DNA of 54,757 nt. Origin: UBA6109 sp035366835 (lineage in GTDB: Bacteria > Desulfobacterota > Syntrophia > Syntrophales > UBA6109). Below are positions 32,970 through 42,190 of this stretch, piece by piece. The stretch lies in NCBI GenBank assembly GCA_035366835.1, contig DAOSIS010000024.1:1-54757 (forward strand), read 5' to 3'. A program made the position numbers and the translations under genes. The notes below the pieces were generated by a model that made no database searches, was not told where the DNA came from, and saw only the letters and a list, made by a program, of their open reading frames with translations. Positions within the stretch are counted from its first letter, which is position 1. Each line of letters starts with the position of its first letter.

Positions 32970-34034
32970 ATGGCTGGGAACACCTTCGGAAGCGTATTCC
33001 GTGTAACCACGTGGGGAGAATCCCACGGACAGGCGATCGGCGCCGTTGTGGACGGTTGTCCGCCCGCGATTCCCCTCGCCGGAGACGAGATTCAGCGGGC
33101 GCTGGACCGGCGCCGGCCGGGTACGGGGACGGAAGGGACGTCGCCGCGGCGGGAAACGGACGAGGTGGAGATCCTCTCCGGGGTCTTCGAAGGCCGGACG
33201 ACGGGGACGCCGATTTCCCTCCTGATCCGCAACCGCGACGCCGACCCCACGGCCTACGAAAAATACCGGGACGTCTTCCGCCCCGGCCACGGCGATTATA
33301 CCTACTTCCGCAAGTACGGACTCCGTGACCACCGCGGCGGCGGGCGGGCCTCGGGCCGCGAGACGGCGGCGCGGGTGGCGGCGGGCGCCGTTGCGGCCGC
33401 GGTGACCCGCAGGGAAGGCGTCGAGGTCCTCGCCTGGACTGCGACCCTGGGAGGCATCGAGGCCCGTTGCGGCGGGGTCGACCGCGAGCGGATCGACGCC
33501 GACCTCCTGCTGTGTCCCGATCCCGAGGCGGCACGGCGGATGCGGGAGAGGATCGCTGAGGCGAGGGGCACCGGGGATTCCCTCGGCGGGATCGTCGAGA
33601 TCGCGGTGAGGGGTTGCCCGGCGGGGCTTGGGGAGCCTGTCTTCGAGAAGGCGGACGCGGTGCTCGCCGGGGCGCTCATGGGCATCGGGGCCGTGAAGGG
33701 AGTCGAGATCGGGGACGGCTTTGCGGCCGCCTCTCTGACGGGCTCGCAGGCCAACGACGGGATGGCCCCGGAGGGCTTCCTCTCCAACCACGCCGGCGGA
33801 ATTCTCGGGGGGATCACGACGGGCCAGGAGATCCGGATCCGCGTCGCCTGCAAACCGCTCCCCTCCGTCTCCCTGCCGCAACGGACGATCGACGCGTCGG
33901 GAAGGTCCGTCGAAATCTCCGTGGGGGGCCGGCACGACGTTTCGGTCCTCCCCAGGGTCGTGCCCGTTTGCGAAGCGATGGTGCAGATCGTCCTGGCGGA
34001 TTTCATCCTGCGACAGAAGGCGGTGCGGGGGTGA
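32970..34034 (+). CDS. aroC: Chorismate synthase
   Basis: A 354-residue FMN-dependent enzyme making chorismate. GSVFRVTTWGESHGQAIG is signature 1, FRPGHGDYTYFRKYGLRDHRGGGRAS covers signature 2 (read here in two parts: GHGDYTYFRKYG and RGGGRASGRETAARVA), and the segment SNHAGGILGGITTGQEI is signature 3. GGGGAGG precedes the ATG by five bases. A 38-bp gap from aroK is the first real gap in the operon. Confidence 0.95.
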   Translation: MAGNTFGSVFRVTTWGESHGQAIGAVVDGCPPAIPLAGDEIQRALDRRRPGTGTEGTSPRRETDEVEILSGVFEGRTTGTPISLLIRNRDADPTAYEKYRDVFRPGHGDYTYFRKYGLRDHRGGGRASGRETAARVAAGAVAAAVTRREGVEVLAWTATLGGIEARCGGVDRERIDADLLLCPDPEAARRMRERIAEARGTGDSLGGIVEIAVRGCPAGLGEPVFEKADAVLAGALMGIGAVKGVEIGDGFAAASLTGSQANDGMAPEGFLSNHAGGILGGITTGQEIRIRVACKPLPSVSLPQRTIDASGRSVEISVGGRHDVSVLPRVVPVCEAMVQIVLADFILRQKAVRG

Positions 34035-34200
34035 CGGCTTCGGAAAAAGTTCATAGGCTGCATCCGGGCTTTTGCCGACGCCGGACAACGGCATCGAGGG
34101 GCGCCGCGACTCTTTGAAGGCAGGCGCCCTGAAAAATCTCCAAAGCGCCCCTGCGGCAGGACATTTCTTATCCCTGAAATTTCGGTGAGGGCATATTGAC

Positions 34201-34995
34201 ATGGAAGGTTTCCGGATCGGGATCATCGGCGGTACGGGCGGTATGGGAAAGTGGTTCGCCGACTTCGCCCGCAGGGCGGGCTGCGAAGTCGAGGTGTCCG
34301 GCCGGAGCAGCGGAAAATCTCCCGAGGCGATGGCGGCCAGTTGCGACGTCGTCTGCGTCGCCGTCCCCATCTCCGCCACTGTCCCCCTCATCGAGCGGGT
34401 CGGGCCGCGGATGCCGGAGCCGTCGCTCCTCATGGACCTCACGTCCCTCAAGGTCGGCCCTGTGGCGGCCATGCTGCGCTCGTCGCGCTGTGAAGTCGTC
34501 GGCTGCCATCCCCTCTTCGGTCCCCGCGAGACGTCGGCGGCGGGGCAGAACGTCGTCCTCTGTCCGGCGCGCTCGCAGCGGTGGCTGCCCCGTATCCGGG
34601 CGCTCTTCGCGGAGGCCGGCGCGAATGTTGTGGAGACGACGGCGGAGCGGCACGACGCGGCCATGGCCGTGATCCAGGGCATGAACCACCTGCATACGGT
34701 CGAGATGGCCCTGCTGCTGGAGGCGTCGGGCCTCGACCTCGGGGATCTGGATGCGTTCAGCACACCCGTCTTCCGGGAGAAGACGGAGATCCTAGCGCGG
34801 GTCCTGAAAAACAACCCCCGGCTCTACGCCGAGATCATCTGCGGAAACCCCGCCGTTCCGTCGCTGCTCGAATCCTGCCGGAAATCCCTCGATGCCCTCT
34901 GCGAAACCGTTCGCAGCGGCGATGCCGAATGGCTTGGACGGCGGATGGAATCCCTCGCCGACAAGCTCTGGCCGGGGCGTCGGCAGCCCCGTTGA
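34201..34995 (+). CDS. tyrA: Prephenate dehydrogenase
   Basis: A 264-residue NAD(P)-dependent enzyme for tyrosine synthesis. IGIIGGTGGMGKWFADF is the dinucleotide motif, VVGCHPLFGPRE carries the substrate-binding His region, and QGMNHLHTVEMALLL follows. It is short and lacks a C-terminal ACT domain. It lies 166 bp after aroC and most likely ends the operon, giving the Tyr branch beside the Phe branch in pheA. Confidence 0.88.
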   Translation: MEGFRIGIIGGTGGMGKWFADFARRAGCEVEVSGRSSGKSPEAMAASCDVVCVAVPISATVPLIERVGPRMPEPSLLMDLTSLKVGPVAAMLRSSRCEVVGCHPLFGPRETSAAGQNVVLCPARSQRWLPRIRALFAEAGANVVETTAERHDAAMAVIQGMNHLHTVEMALLLEASGLDLGDLDAFSTPVFREKTEILARVLKNNPRLYAEIICGNPAVPSLLESCRKSLDALCETVRSGDAEWLGRRMESLADKLWPGRRQPR

Positions 34996-35107
34996 GGTTA
35001 TCTTTGATTTTGAGTTTTCCGCCTGAATGTTGTACCGTTCCTATTCGTCCGAAGGGCAAGAGGACAGGCCCGATTTCGCACACGGGACGGCTGCGGCGGG
35101 AAAGAGC

Positions 35108-35893
35108 ATGGCGAAGGATGCACGAGAGGCGGCGATCGCGAGGGTCGCGGAGATGATCCGGGCGGCGGAGCGCGTCGTCGTCTTCACGGGCGCGGGGGTG
35201 AGCACGGAGTCGGGGATTCCCGATTTCCGCAGCCCCGGGGGCATCTGGACGCGGTTCGATCCCGAGGATTTCACGATCGAGAAATTTCTGAGCAGCCCCG
35301 AAACGCGCCGGAAGCAGTGGCGCATCCTCCTGGAGGGCGGACTCTTCGCGAACGCAAGCCCCAACGCCGCCCACCATGCCGTCGCCGAACTGGAGCGCTT
35401 GGGGAAGCTGGCCTGCGTGATCACGCAGAACGTCGACAACCTCCACCAGAAGGCGGGCAACGATCCCGCCCGCGTCTTCGAGCTCCACGGCAACATGAAC
35501 CGCCTCAAGTGCCTCGACTGCGGCGCCGGCTTCGGACTCGCTTCCGTTCTCGGAAGCCCCGCCGCGGATGTCCCCTCCTGCGAACGCTGCGGAGGCATCC
35601 TCAAGCCCGACATCGTCTTCTTCGGCGAAGCCCTTCCGGAAGGGGCCCTGGACATGGCGAGCCGCCATGCCGCGAACTGCGACCTCCTGATCGTGATCGG
35701 CTCCTCGCTCGTCGTCTATCCGGCGGCCTACATCCCCCTGTACGCAAAGAGATCGGGGGCGGGCCTCGTGATCATCAACCGCGACGAAACCTCCTGCGAT
35801 GCCGAAGCCGACGTCCTGATCCGGGCCGAGGCGGGGGAGACGATGAGCCGGATCCTGGAGACCCTGAAGAAGGAGCCGGCCGGATGTGCCTGA
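35108..35893 (+). CDS. cobB: NAD-dependent protein deacylase (sirtuin)
   Basis: A 261-residue class III deacylase. The NAD site is VFTGAGVSTESGIPDFRSPG, with ITQNVDNLHQKAG, catalytic His in FELHGNM, the zinc site CLDCGAGF and CERCGG, and GSSLVVYPAA. It removes acetyl or longer acyl groups from lysines. ATG 35108 has GGGAAAGAG upstream; an in-frame ATG at 35027 gives an unlikely N-terminal extension. It overlaps the NRDE gene by 10 bp. Confidence 0.92.
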   Translation: MAKDAREAAIARVAEMIRAAERVVVFTGAGVSTESGIPDFRSPGGIWTRFDPEDFTIEKFLSSPETRRKQWRILLEGGLFANASPNAAHHAVAELERLGKLACVITQNVDNLHQKAGNDPARVFELHGNMNRLKCLDCGAGFGLASVLGSPAADVPSCERCGGILKPDIVFFGEALPEGALDMASRHAANCDLLIVIGSSLVVYPAAYIPLYAKRSGAGLVIINRDETSCDAEADVLIRAEAGETMSRILETLKKEPAGCA

Positions 35894-36654
35894 TACTCTT
35901 CGCGTGGCGCCATCACCCCCGGTATGACCTCATCGTCGCGGCCAACCGCGACGAATTCCACGAACGGCCCAGCGCGGCGGCCGAACCGTGGCAGGAGGCC
36001 CCGCATGTCCTGGCGGGACGGGACCTCCGCAGCGGAGGCACGTGGCTGGGAATCTCGACGCGGGGACGGTTTGCGGCCGTCACCAATTACCGCGATCCGG
36101 CCTCCCTCAAGACCGGCGCGCCTTCGCGGGGCGGCCTGGTGAGCGCGTTCCTCCTGGGGGCCGAGCCGCCCGGCGCCTACCTCGATCGCCTCGCCCCCTC
36201 CGCGGACCGCTTCAACGGGTTCAGCCTCCTGGTCGGGGACGGGGATTCCCTCCACTATTATTCGAACCGAGGCCGGAGGGAGGAGTTGAAGCCCGGCCTC
36301 TACGGCCTGTCCAACCGCCTGCTCGATACGGACTGGCAGAAGGTGGCGGAGGGCAAGCAGGCCTTTGCCGCTGCGCTGTCCGCAGGAGATCCGGACGTGG
36401 AGGACATTTTTCGTGTCCTGGCTGACCGCCGTCCGGCGGACGACGACCGCCTGCCCGATACCGGCGTCGGCACAGAATGGGAAAGACTACTCTCGTCCCG
36501 TTTCATCATGAGCCCCGTGTACGGCACGCGCTCTTCCACGGCGGTCCTGATGGGCCGCAGCGGGCGCGTCCGGTTCGTCGAGCGTTCCTTCGACGCGCAG
36601 GGGCGGCCCTGGATGACCGTGGACATGACCGTGGAGATTTGCCCGGCCGGATGA
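35884..36654 (+). CDS. NRDE-family protein (TANGO2-like)
   Basis: A 256-residue protein beginning MCLILFAWRHHPRYDLIVAA with the eponymous NRDE in AANRDEFHERP, then AGRDLRSGGTWLGIS and AVTNYRDP. A conserved Cys at position 2 can act as an N-terminal nucleophile in related hydrolase folds, but the function of TANGO2-like proteins is not settled. It overlaps cobB and the NUDIX gene, so the three are probably co-transcribed. Confidence 0.85.
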   Translation: MCLILFAWRHHPRYDLIVAANRDEFHERPSAAAEPWQEAPHVLAGRDLRSGGTWLGISTRGRFAAVTNYRDPASLKTGAPSRGGLVSAFLLGAEPPGAYLDRLAPSADRFNGFSLLVGDGDSLHYYSNRGRREELKPGLYGLSNRLLDTDWQKVAEGKQAFAAALSAGDPDVEDIFRVLADRRPADDDRLPDTGVGTEWERLLSSRFIMSPVYGTRSSTAVLMGRSGRVRFVERSFDAQGRPWMTVDMTVEICPAG

Positions 36655-37121
36655 CGGCGGAAAGGGGAAGCGGCGTGTCTCGGCGTGAGTATCCGGACAG
36701 CCCGAGGGTCGGCGTCGGCGCCATCGTCATCCACGAGGGGAGGGTGCTCCTGGTCCTGCGCGGCGTCGAGCCGAACAGGGACCTCTGGGCGATCCCGGGC
36801 GGGAGCCTCAAACTCGGCGAAACGCTGCAGCAGGGCGCGGAGAGGGAGATCTTCGAGGAGACCGGCGTCGTCATCCGCGCGGGGCGGCCGATCCTCAGTT
36901 TTGACTCGATCCGACATGACGAAGCGGGCAGGATACGCTTTCACTACGTAGTCGTCGATCTGGAGGCCGAGTATCTTTCCGGGGAACCGAGGGGAGGCGA
37001 CGATGCCCTGGAGGCCCGCTGGTTTTCTCCACAAGACCTGACCGCAGTCCCCGTTTCGCCGCCGACGCTGCAGCTGCTTCGGACGATCGGTTTCGCGGCG
37101 CCGGCGGAAACGAGGGAATAG
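36651..37121 (+). CDS. NUDIX hydrolase
   Basis: A 156-residue protein with a complete Nudix box, GGSLKLGETLQQGAEREIFEET in overlapping parts (GGSLKLGET and REIFEETG), which binds Mg and cleaves nucleoside diphosphate-linked substrates. The substrate is not evident; ADP-ribose-type compounds would fit beside a sirtuin but this is a guess. ATG 36651 overlaps the preceding stop; a GTG near 36675 is an alternative. Confidence 0.85.
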   Translation: MTAERGSGVSRREYPDSPRVGVGAIVIHEGRVLLVLRGVEPNRDLWAIPGGSLKLGETLQQGAEREIFEETGVVIRAGRPILSFDSIRHDEAGRIRFHYVVVDLEAEYLSGEPRGGDDALEARWFSPQDLTAVPVSPPTLQLLRTIGFAAPAETRE

Positions 37122-37144
37122 ACGGGATTCGGAGAGGTGCGAAC

Positions 37145-37897
37145 ATGAAGGTGATTTTTTCCGAGGATTTTCACCAGTCCTACAGCAGCGATCCGGCCGC
37201 CGCCTACGGGCGCATGGAGGCGGTCCTCCGGGTCCTCCGCGGCAAGGTGACGCTGGTCGATGCCGTCCCCGCCGCGGCCGAGGACATCGCCGCCGTCCAC
37301 ACGCCCGATCACTGCGACCGCGTCGCCCGCGAGGGCGTGTACGACATCGCAGCTCTGGCGGCCGGCGGCGCCATCCAGGCGGCGACGACCGGCATTTCGG
37401 AACCCTGCTTCGCCCTGATCCGCCCGCCCGGCCACCACGCCTCGGCCGGCAGCGCCTGGGGATTCTGCTACTTCAACAACATGGCGGTCGCCCTGGAAAA
37501 GCTGAAACGGGAAAACCGGATCGCAAAGGCCTTCATTCTCGATTTCGATCTCCACTTCGGAGACGGCAACGTGAACATCCTCGGGCAGCGGGGATATGTG
37601 ACGATCTACAACCCGGCGGCAGCGGACCGCAGCGAATACCTGAAGAACTGCCGCCGCCAGCTCGCCGACCACCCCGCCGACATCATCGGCGTTTCGGCCG
37701 GATTCGACAATCACGAAGAGGACTGGGGCGGCCTCCTTACGACGGAAGACTACCGCGAGCTCGGGACCATGGTGCGGGAGGCGGCGGGGCGCAATGGAGG
37801 CGGCTGTTTCGGCGTCCTTGAAGGCGGGTACAACCACCGGGTCCTTGGGCGGAACGTCCTTGCCTTTCTGGAGGGGATGGAGAGGATTAAGGAATAG
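37145..37897 (+). CDS. Histone deacetylase-family zinc hydrolase
   Basis: A 250-residue member of the arginase/HDAC fold. RPPGHHASAGSAWGFCYFNN holds the catalytic His pair, FDLHFGDGN and GVSAGFDNHEEDWGG hold the zinc ligands (Asp, His, Asp), and GVLEGGYNH ends the site. Bacterial relatives act on acetyl-lysine, acetylpolyamines or acetoin-related targets. The protein is short for the family but complete. It follows the NUDIX gene by 23 bp. Confidence 0.9.
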   Translation: MKVIFSEDFHQSYSSDPAAAYGRMEAVLRVLRGKVTLVDAVPAAAEDIAAVHTPDHCDRVAREGVYDIAALAAGGAIQAATTGISEPCFALIRPPGHHASAGSAWGFCYFNNMAVALEKLKRENRIAKAFILDFDLHFGDGNVNILGQRGYVTIYNPAAADRSEYLKNCRRQLADHPADIIGVSAGFDNHEEDWGGLLTTEDYRELGTMVREAAGRNGGGCFGVLEGGYNHRVLGRNVLAFLEGMERIKE

Positions 37898-37936
37898 AGG
37901 CCGGCCCGTCCCATCAGGAATGTCTCACCACGGGAA

Positions 37937-37963
37937 ACGGGGGACGGCCCGGCCGTTCCCCGT
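37937..37963. terminator. Bidirectional hairpin between convergent genes
   Basis: ACGGGGGACGGCC pairs with GGCCGTTCCCCGT (one wobble) with a tight loop, between the HDAC-family gene and the convergent lpoB-like gene. It can serve either strand; T-runs are weak. Confidence 0.6.
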
Positions 37964-38037
37964 CTGTTCGATCCTGCCACCTTCCGTACCCGTTTCCGAT
38001 GGGATCGTTCATCTGCGCTTCAGGATCGTCTCCGATT

Positions 38038-38634
38038 TCAGCGGAACAAGGACTTGCTCGTCAGACGCTGGATTTCCTTCTCGTCCGTCCAGATGATTTC
38101 ACCGGTCTGGATGCTGACCAGCTGCACCGTGATGTTGTAGTAGATGATGTCTTTCCGGTCCGTCTTCTTCCGGATGCTGGAGATCGTGCCCCGCAGGATC
38201 AGCCCGGCTCCGACCAGCTTCCCCACCTGGGCGACGGTCTGATTGTCGAACAATCCCGACTGCTGGAGCTTCATCTGATTCAGGATGTCTTCGATGGCCT
38301 GGTCGTCGATGAAGCGCGCCACGCCTTCGTTTATCAGGCGGGTCCTGATTTTTTCCATGATGGTCCGCGTGTTGACATGCTCATCCGTCTCGTTCTTCAT
38401 GTCGCGGGCCAGCATCCAGCGCGGCTTTTCCCGGATGTACTGCGGGCTCGCGACAAAAGCCGACTTCCTGATGGAATCGGCCATGGATTCACTGACGGCT
38501 TTGAGATCTCTGGCCGACCAGTCGGAGCCGGTGACGGTTTCTTCGTCCTTGATCTCATGCCGGATGGTTGGGCCGCACCCGGCCACAAGACCGATGGCGA
38601 CGATGAGCAGGAACAGTCCGAATCTTGTTTTCAT
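38038..38634 (-). CDS. LpoB-like penicillin-binding-protein activator lipoprotein
   Basis: A 198-residue lipoprotein with signal MKTRFGLFLLIVAIGLVAGC (lipobox LVAGC). The rest matches LpoB-type proteins: TRTIMEKIRTRLINEG, FIDDQAIEDILNQMKLQQSG, GLILRGTISSIRKK and VQLVSIQTGEIIW. LpoB of E. coli reaches from the outer membrane to activate PBP1b. Start 38634 follows AAGGAT. Last of three envelope genes on this strand. Confidence 0.82.
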   Translation of the reverse strand: MKTRFGLFLLIVAIGLVAGCGPTIRHEIKDEETVTGSDWSARDLKAVSESMADSIRKSAFVASPQYIREKPRWMLARDMKNETDEHVNTRTIMEKIRTRLINEGVARFIDDQAIEDILNQMKLQQSGLFDNQTVAQVGKLVGAGLILRGTISSIRKKTDRKDIIYYNITVQLVSIQTGEIIWTDEKEIQRLTSKSLFR

Positions 38635-38718
38635 CTTTTCTCGATCCTTGCATGGAAGGGCGGCATCCCTGAAGAACGGGACAGAACCGTCCGGGCTCTC
38701 TCTTCCGCCTGCCAATCC

Positions 38719-39960
38719 TTACCTGGCAAAGGAAAAATAGGCAATGCCTATTTTCTCCTTTGCCAGGTTGACGCTCTTCTCCTGCAGGCCGCAGCCGTAA
38801 TCGATGCTGATCCTGTGCTCTCCGGGGGCGAGCCCGCTGACGCGCAGGTAAAAAATCCTCCCGGGCAGCGTCGACCAGTTGCGCAAATCCGCCTGTTCGA
38901 CGGCAATCCAGACTGCGCCGCCGATGTTCGCCAGCATCCTCAGGAAGGACGCCAGCTGCGGATTGTCTTCGGCCACCCTGTCCGCCGTGGCATGGGCGGA
39001 AACCTGGGCGGCCGCCTTGGCCGTCATGCGGGTGACCATTTTGGCGATGATCGCCGGCTTGTCCTTTTCATACTGGGCCAGAACGGCCTTTCCCAGATCG
39101 TAAAGGAGGCCGGCGGCGCCCAAGGGATTGCCGTCCAGGCTGATATCGCATTTCGACACGGCGGACGGCGTCGGCTCGTAGGCGGCATAGGCAAAGCCCA
39201 AGTGGATCACCCTGTCTTTTGCCACGACCGGCAGGGGCCCCCATTTCATTTGACGTTTGTACGGCGCCAGCCCGGTATCGATCAAGATCACCAGATCCGT
39301 CGAATTTTCCCTCTTCTCCAGCCTCGCCAGTTCCGCATCCCATCCCATTTTCCGGTATTCGATTCCGGCATCGTCCGGTTTGCCTTCCATCTCGTACAGG
39401 ACGGCGGAAAGCAGCCGGGCAAAGGGATTGTCCAGATAGCCGCGCGCCTCCCTTTCCTCGAGGTACTGGTTGATCTTGTTGATCGTCCTGTTGCGTTCGA
39501 CAAGGGCGCCGGCAAAATCGCCTTTTCCCAGATACGCCAGAGCCAGATAGGGGCTGATCATGATTTTCTCGATCGCTTCCGCTTCGTACTCTCTTGCCGC
39601 ATCGTCCGTCAGGATCGAGCCGAATCCCTCCGCCAGGGAAATCGTTCCTTCGATCGTGAGGAATCTTCTCTCGGCCTCCTGGAGATCGGCAATACATTGA
39701 TCGTATCTGCCGGCATTGAGGGCGATCTTCCCGCGTTCCAGCAGGGCCAGGTATTTGTTTTGTCTCACCTTGCCGGAAGTTGCGGTTCGCTGAACGAAGG
39801 AGTCGGCATGTTCCAGCGCCGATTCCGCCCGGCCGTCCCTCAGCGCCGTGAGAAATGACCGGGTTTCATCCGTATAGAGCCTTGCCGCGGTGCATCCCGA
39901 GACGGTCCAGCCTATCACGGAAAGAATCAGGAAAATCGCAATCCGCTCACTGCCTTTCAT
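38719..39960 (-). CDS. Lipoprotein of the COG3014 type (function unknown)
   Basis: A 413-residue lipoprotein with lipobox TVSGC near residue 23. Residues 40-200 are helical and TPR-like (ALLERGKIALNAGRYDQCI, LALAYLGKGDFAGALVERN). The C-terminal half has a beta-rich region (GLAPGEHRISIDYGCGL). The family is found with LpoB-like proteins but has no assigned role. It lies 43 bp after the FlgT-like gene and 84 bp before the LpoB-like gene. Confidence 0.75.
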   Translation of the reverse strand: MKGSERIAIFLILSVIGWTVSGCTAARLYTDETRSFLTALRDGRAESALEHADSFVQRTATSGKVRQNKYLALLERGKIALNAGRYDQCIADLQEAERRFLTIEGTISLAEGFGSILTDDAAREYEAEAIEKIMISPYLALAYLGKGDFAGALVERNRTINKINQYLEEREARGYLDNPFARLLSAVLYEMEGKPDDAGIEYRKMGWDAELARLEKRENSTDLVILIDTGLAPYKRQMKWGPLPVVAKDRVIHLGFAYAAYEPTPSAVSKCDISLDGNPLGAAGLLYDLGKAVLAQYEKDKPAIIAKMVTRMTAKAAAQVSAHATADRVAEDNPQLASFLRMLANIGGAVWIAVEQADLRNWSTLPGRIFYLRVSGLAPGEHRISIDYGCGLQEKSVNLAKEKIGIAYFSFAR

Positions 39961-40003
39961 AGGTTCGAAACTTTCCGGAGAGCGTCCTGCAAGAGAAGGC
40001 GTG

Positions 40004-41146
40004 CTACTTGCGGTAATCGAACGTTATGGAGTAGGGCGAAAAATTGACGACGCTGAAGTTCCCTTTCTGCTTCATGCTGTTGGCCAGATAGAGGGTGTTT
40101 TCGGGATAGCCGACGGTGAACTCTCCCATCCCCTGCTCCTGGACGTCCGTCACCCAGACGGTGTTCGCGAGCATGTTCTTGACGTCCAGATTGGTGTCGA
40201 GGTCGGCCACGCCGTTGACCTTGATCCGCACCTTCTTCGTGTTCCCCTGGATGTACTGGGCGGCCTTGTCGAGGATGGCGGTGCTGACTTTCTCCGCAAG
40301 GTTCTTGAGCCCCTGGGCGGCGGCGTCTTCGACGGTGCGTGCGATGCCCCGGGCGTCCTCCGTGCCTGCCGCGAGAATCTCCATGTTGCCCGTCTTGTTG
40401 TTCTTGGCGACGATGCGGTAGGCGAGGCGGACGGTCACATTGTTGAAGGGCATGGAGATGCCGTAACCGATGTCCTCCCCCTTCTTCGTGGACACCGTGT
40501 AGTCGATTTTGCCGATGACGATCAGGTTCGAGAGGAACTTGTACATCATGCTGCGGACGGCAAGCGTGCTGCCGGTCCGGACGGCCTTCTCGATCTCCGC
40601 GGCATCCACCGTCTGGGTCGGCGCGACGTCGACGACGGTGAAGCTCTGGCCGGTCAGCTTTCCGATCAGGGTCTCGGACAGGATGTTCGTCTCCTCGTAC
40701 TCGTCCTTCCCCTGGGCGGCGTTGGGCTTGCGGGCGGGGATGAACACCGCGACCGAGTTGTTGAGCGCAAGGGCGGAGACGGCCTGCTGGGCCTTGAGCG
40801 GCTCGACGCAGGCGTTGATCTTCACCCGGAAGGTGTCTCCCGAGGCCTCTTCCCCGAGCGTCCGATAGCTCCTGACCACGCCGCCGACCTGCGTCTTGAT
40901 GACGTCCTCCACAAGGGCGAAATTCTGAACGAGACTCTGGGCCTTGACTTCGGCCCCGACGGCCTGTTCGATCGCCGACCACTTCGCGCGTGCCGTGGCC
41001 TCCATCTTCGCGGAGGGCACGTCGTTGTTGACGATGATGGCCTCGCCGTCGGCGTCGATGCACTTCTGCTGCTGCCCGCTGCCGTCGACGGTGCACAGGG
41101 ATAAGACCAGAGACAGCACGAAAGTAAGGGGAAAATGACGGGGCAT
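40004..41146 (-). CDS. Exported FlgT-like protein
   Basis: A 380-residue protein with a signal peptide (about 1-23). The N-terminal part DADGEAIIVNNDVPSAKMEA, followed by ARAKWSAIEQAVGAEV, resembles the FlgT N-terminal domain; later segments (NILSETLIGKLTGQSFTVVD and GKIDYTVSTKKGE) resemble its middle nucleotide-independent fold. In Vibrio FlgT belongs to the outer flagellar ring, but similar domains occur in non-flagellar envelope proteins. GGAGG lies 9 bases before the ATG. First gene of the envelope triad. Confidence 0.65.
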   Translation of the reverse strand: MPRHFPLTFVLSLVLSLCTVDGSGQQQKCIDADGEAIIVNNDVPSAKMEATARAKWSAIEQAVGAEVKAQSLVQNFALVEDVIKTQVGGVVRSYRTLGEEASGDTFRVKINACVEPLKAQQAVSALALNNSVAVFIPARKPNAAQGKDEYEETNILSETLIGKLTGQSFTVVDVAPTQTVDAAEIEKAVRTGSTLAVRSMMYKFLSNLIVIGKIDYTVSTKKGEDIGYGISMPFNNVTVRLAYRIVAKNNKTGNMEILAAGTEDARGIARTVEDAAAQGLKNLAEKVSTAILDKAAQYIQGNTKKVRIKVNGVADLDTNLDVKNMLANTVWVTDVQEQGMGEFTVGYPENTLYLANSMKQKGNFSVVNFSPYSITFDYRK

Positions 41147-41332
41147 GGAAAAAACCTCCAAGCAGGGCTGGAATCTCCCCGGCGTCCTCCGGACCGCCGC
41201 CGGTCTGAAGCCGAAAGAATATACCGGGGAAAAGGATCTTCTGTAAAGCACTTCCTCCGTGCCGGCCGCTGCGCAGCCGGGGTCAGCCGTCCCGCACCGA
41301 TCGATCATCCGGATCCGCCTCGCGCCGGCTGG

Positions 41333-41947
41333 CTACAGGACGTACTTGATGACGGCAAATCCCCCGATCAGCAGGACCGTAAAGAGAATGGCGAGCGCAT
41401 TGAAATAGCGGTCGATGAAGTCCTTGATCTGCGGGCCGTACTTCCAGATCAGGAACGCGACCAGGAAGAACCGCGCCCCCCGGCTGACGATCGAGGCGAC
41501 GACGAACATGGGCAGATTGACGGCAAAGGCCCCGCCGGAAACGGTGAAGACCTTGTACGGGATGGGCGTGAACCCCGCGGTGAAAACGATCCAGAAATTC
41601 CACTTTTCGAAAAGGCCCTGGATGTGGCGGAACAGGTTGACCGAAAAACCCGGCACGTTGTCGAAGAAGAACAGCGCGATCGGAGAGAAGACATCCGTGC
41701 CCGCCCACCAGACGTAGTAGCCGATGGCGTAGCCGAAAAGGGCCCCGAGGACGGAAGCGGCGGTGCAGTTCGCGGCCAGGCGGAAGGCCTTGGTCCGGGA
41801 GCCCAGGACCAGGGCGATGAGCAGCGCGTCCGGCGGAACCGGGAAGAAGGAGGATTCCGCGAAGGAAAGGACGAAGAGGGCGGGCGCTCCGTAAGGGGTC
41901 TCGGCCCAGTGAAGGACCCAATCGTAGAGGCTTCTCAGGAGCTTCAT
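41333..41947 (-). CDS. DedA/YqaA-family (VTT domain) membrane protein
   Basis: A 204-residue inner-membrane protein of the SNARE-associated/VTT family. FAESSFFPVPPDALLIALVL, LGALFGYAIGYYVWWAG and TAGFTPIPYKVFTVSGG with FVVASIVSRGARFF are typical of the YqaA branch. Related DedA proteins flip lipids such as undecaprenyl phosphate or phosphatidylethanolamine; the substrate here is unknown. Confidence 0.85.
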   Translation of the reverse strand: MKLLRSLYDWVLHWAETPYGAPALFVLSFAESSFFPVPPDALLIALVLGSRTKAFRLAANCTAASVLGALFGYAIGYYVWWAGTDVFSPIALFFFDNVPGFSVNLFRHIQGLFEKWNFWIVFTAGFTPIPYKVFTVSGGAFAVNLPMFVVASIVSRGARFFLVAFLIWKYGPQIKDFIDRYFNALAILFTVLLIGGFAVIKYVL

Positions 41948-41982
41948 GGCTTGGCGATTCCTTCCTGAATCCGGCAGCGAGC

Positions 41983-42076
41983 GCATTCCCCGCGGCCTGC
42001 CGCGGGGGATGCGAGCGAATGATGTTCAGGATCCCTTCCTTGGGGATGGAAGTTTCTCCGGAGCTTGCTCCGGAGA
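41983..42076. repeat. Two long intergenic palindromes
   Basis: GCATTCCCCGCGG with CCGCGGGGGATGC (41983-42012, 13 bp, one wobble) and TCTCCGGA with TCCGGAGA around GCTTGC (42055-42076). They lie between divergent genes and resemble extragenic palindromes rather than a terminator. Confidence 0.6.
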
Positions 42077-42190
42077 GCTTCAATGTGGCCGCAGACCTAT
42101 ACAATATTTTGAGAAAAAAAGCGCCGGGAAAATTCCCCGGAAAAGGAAACGGAGTCGCGCCCGGCCTTGCCAAGAGGGCCTTCGCCGTGT

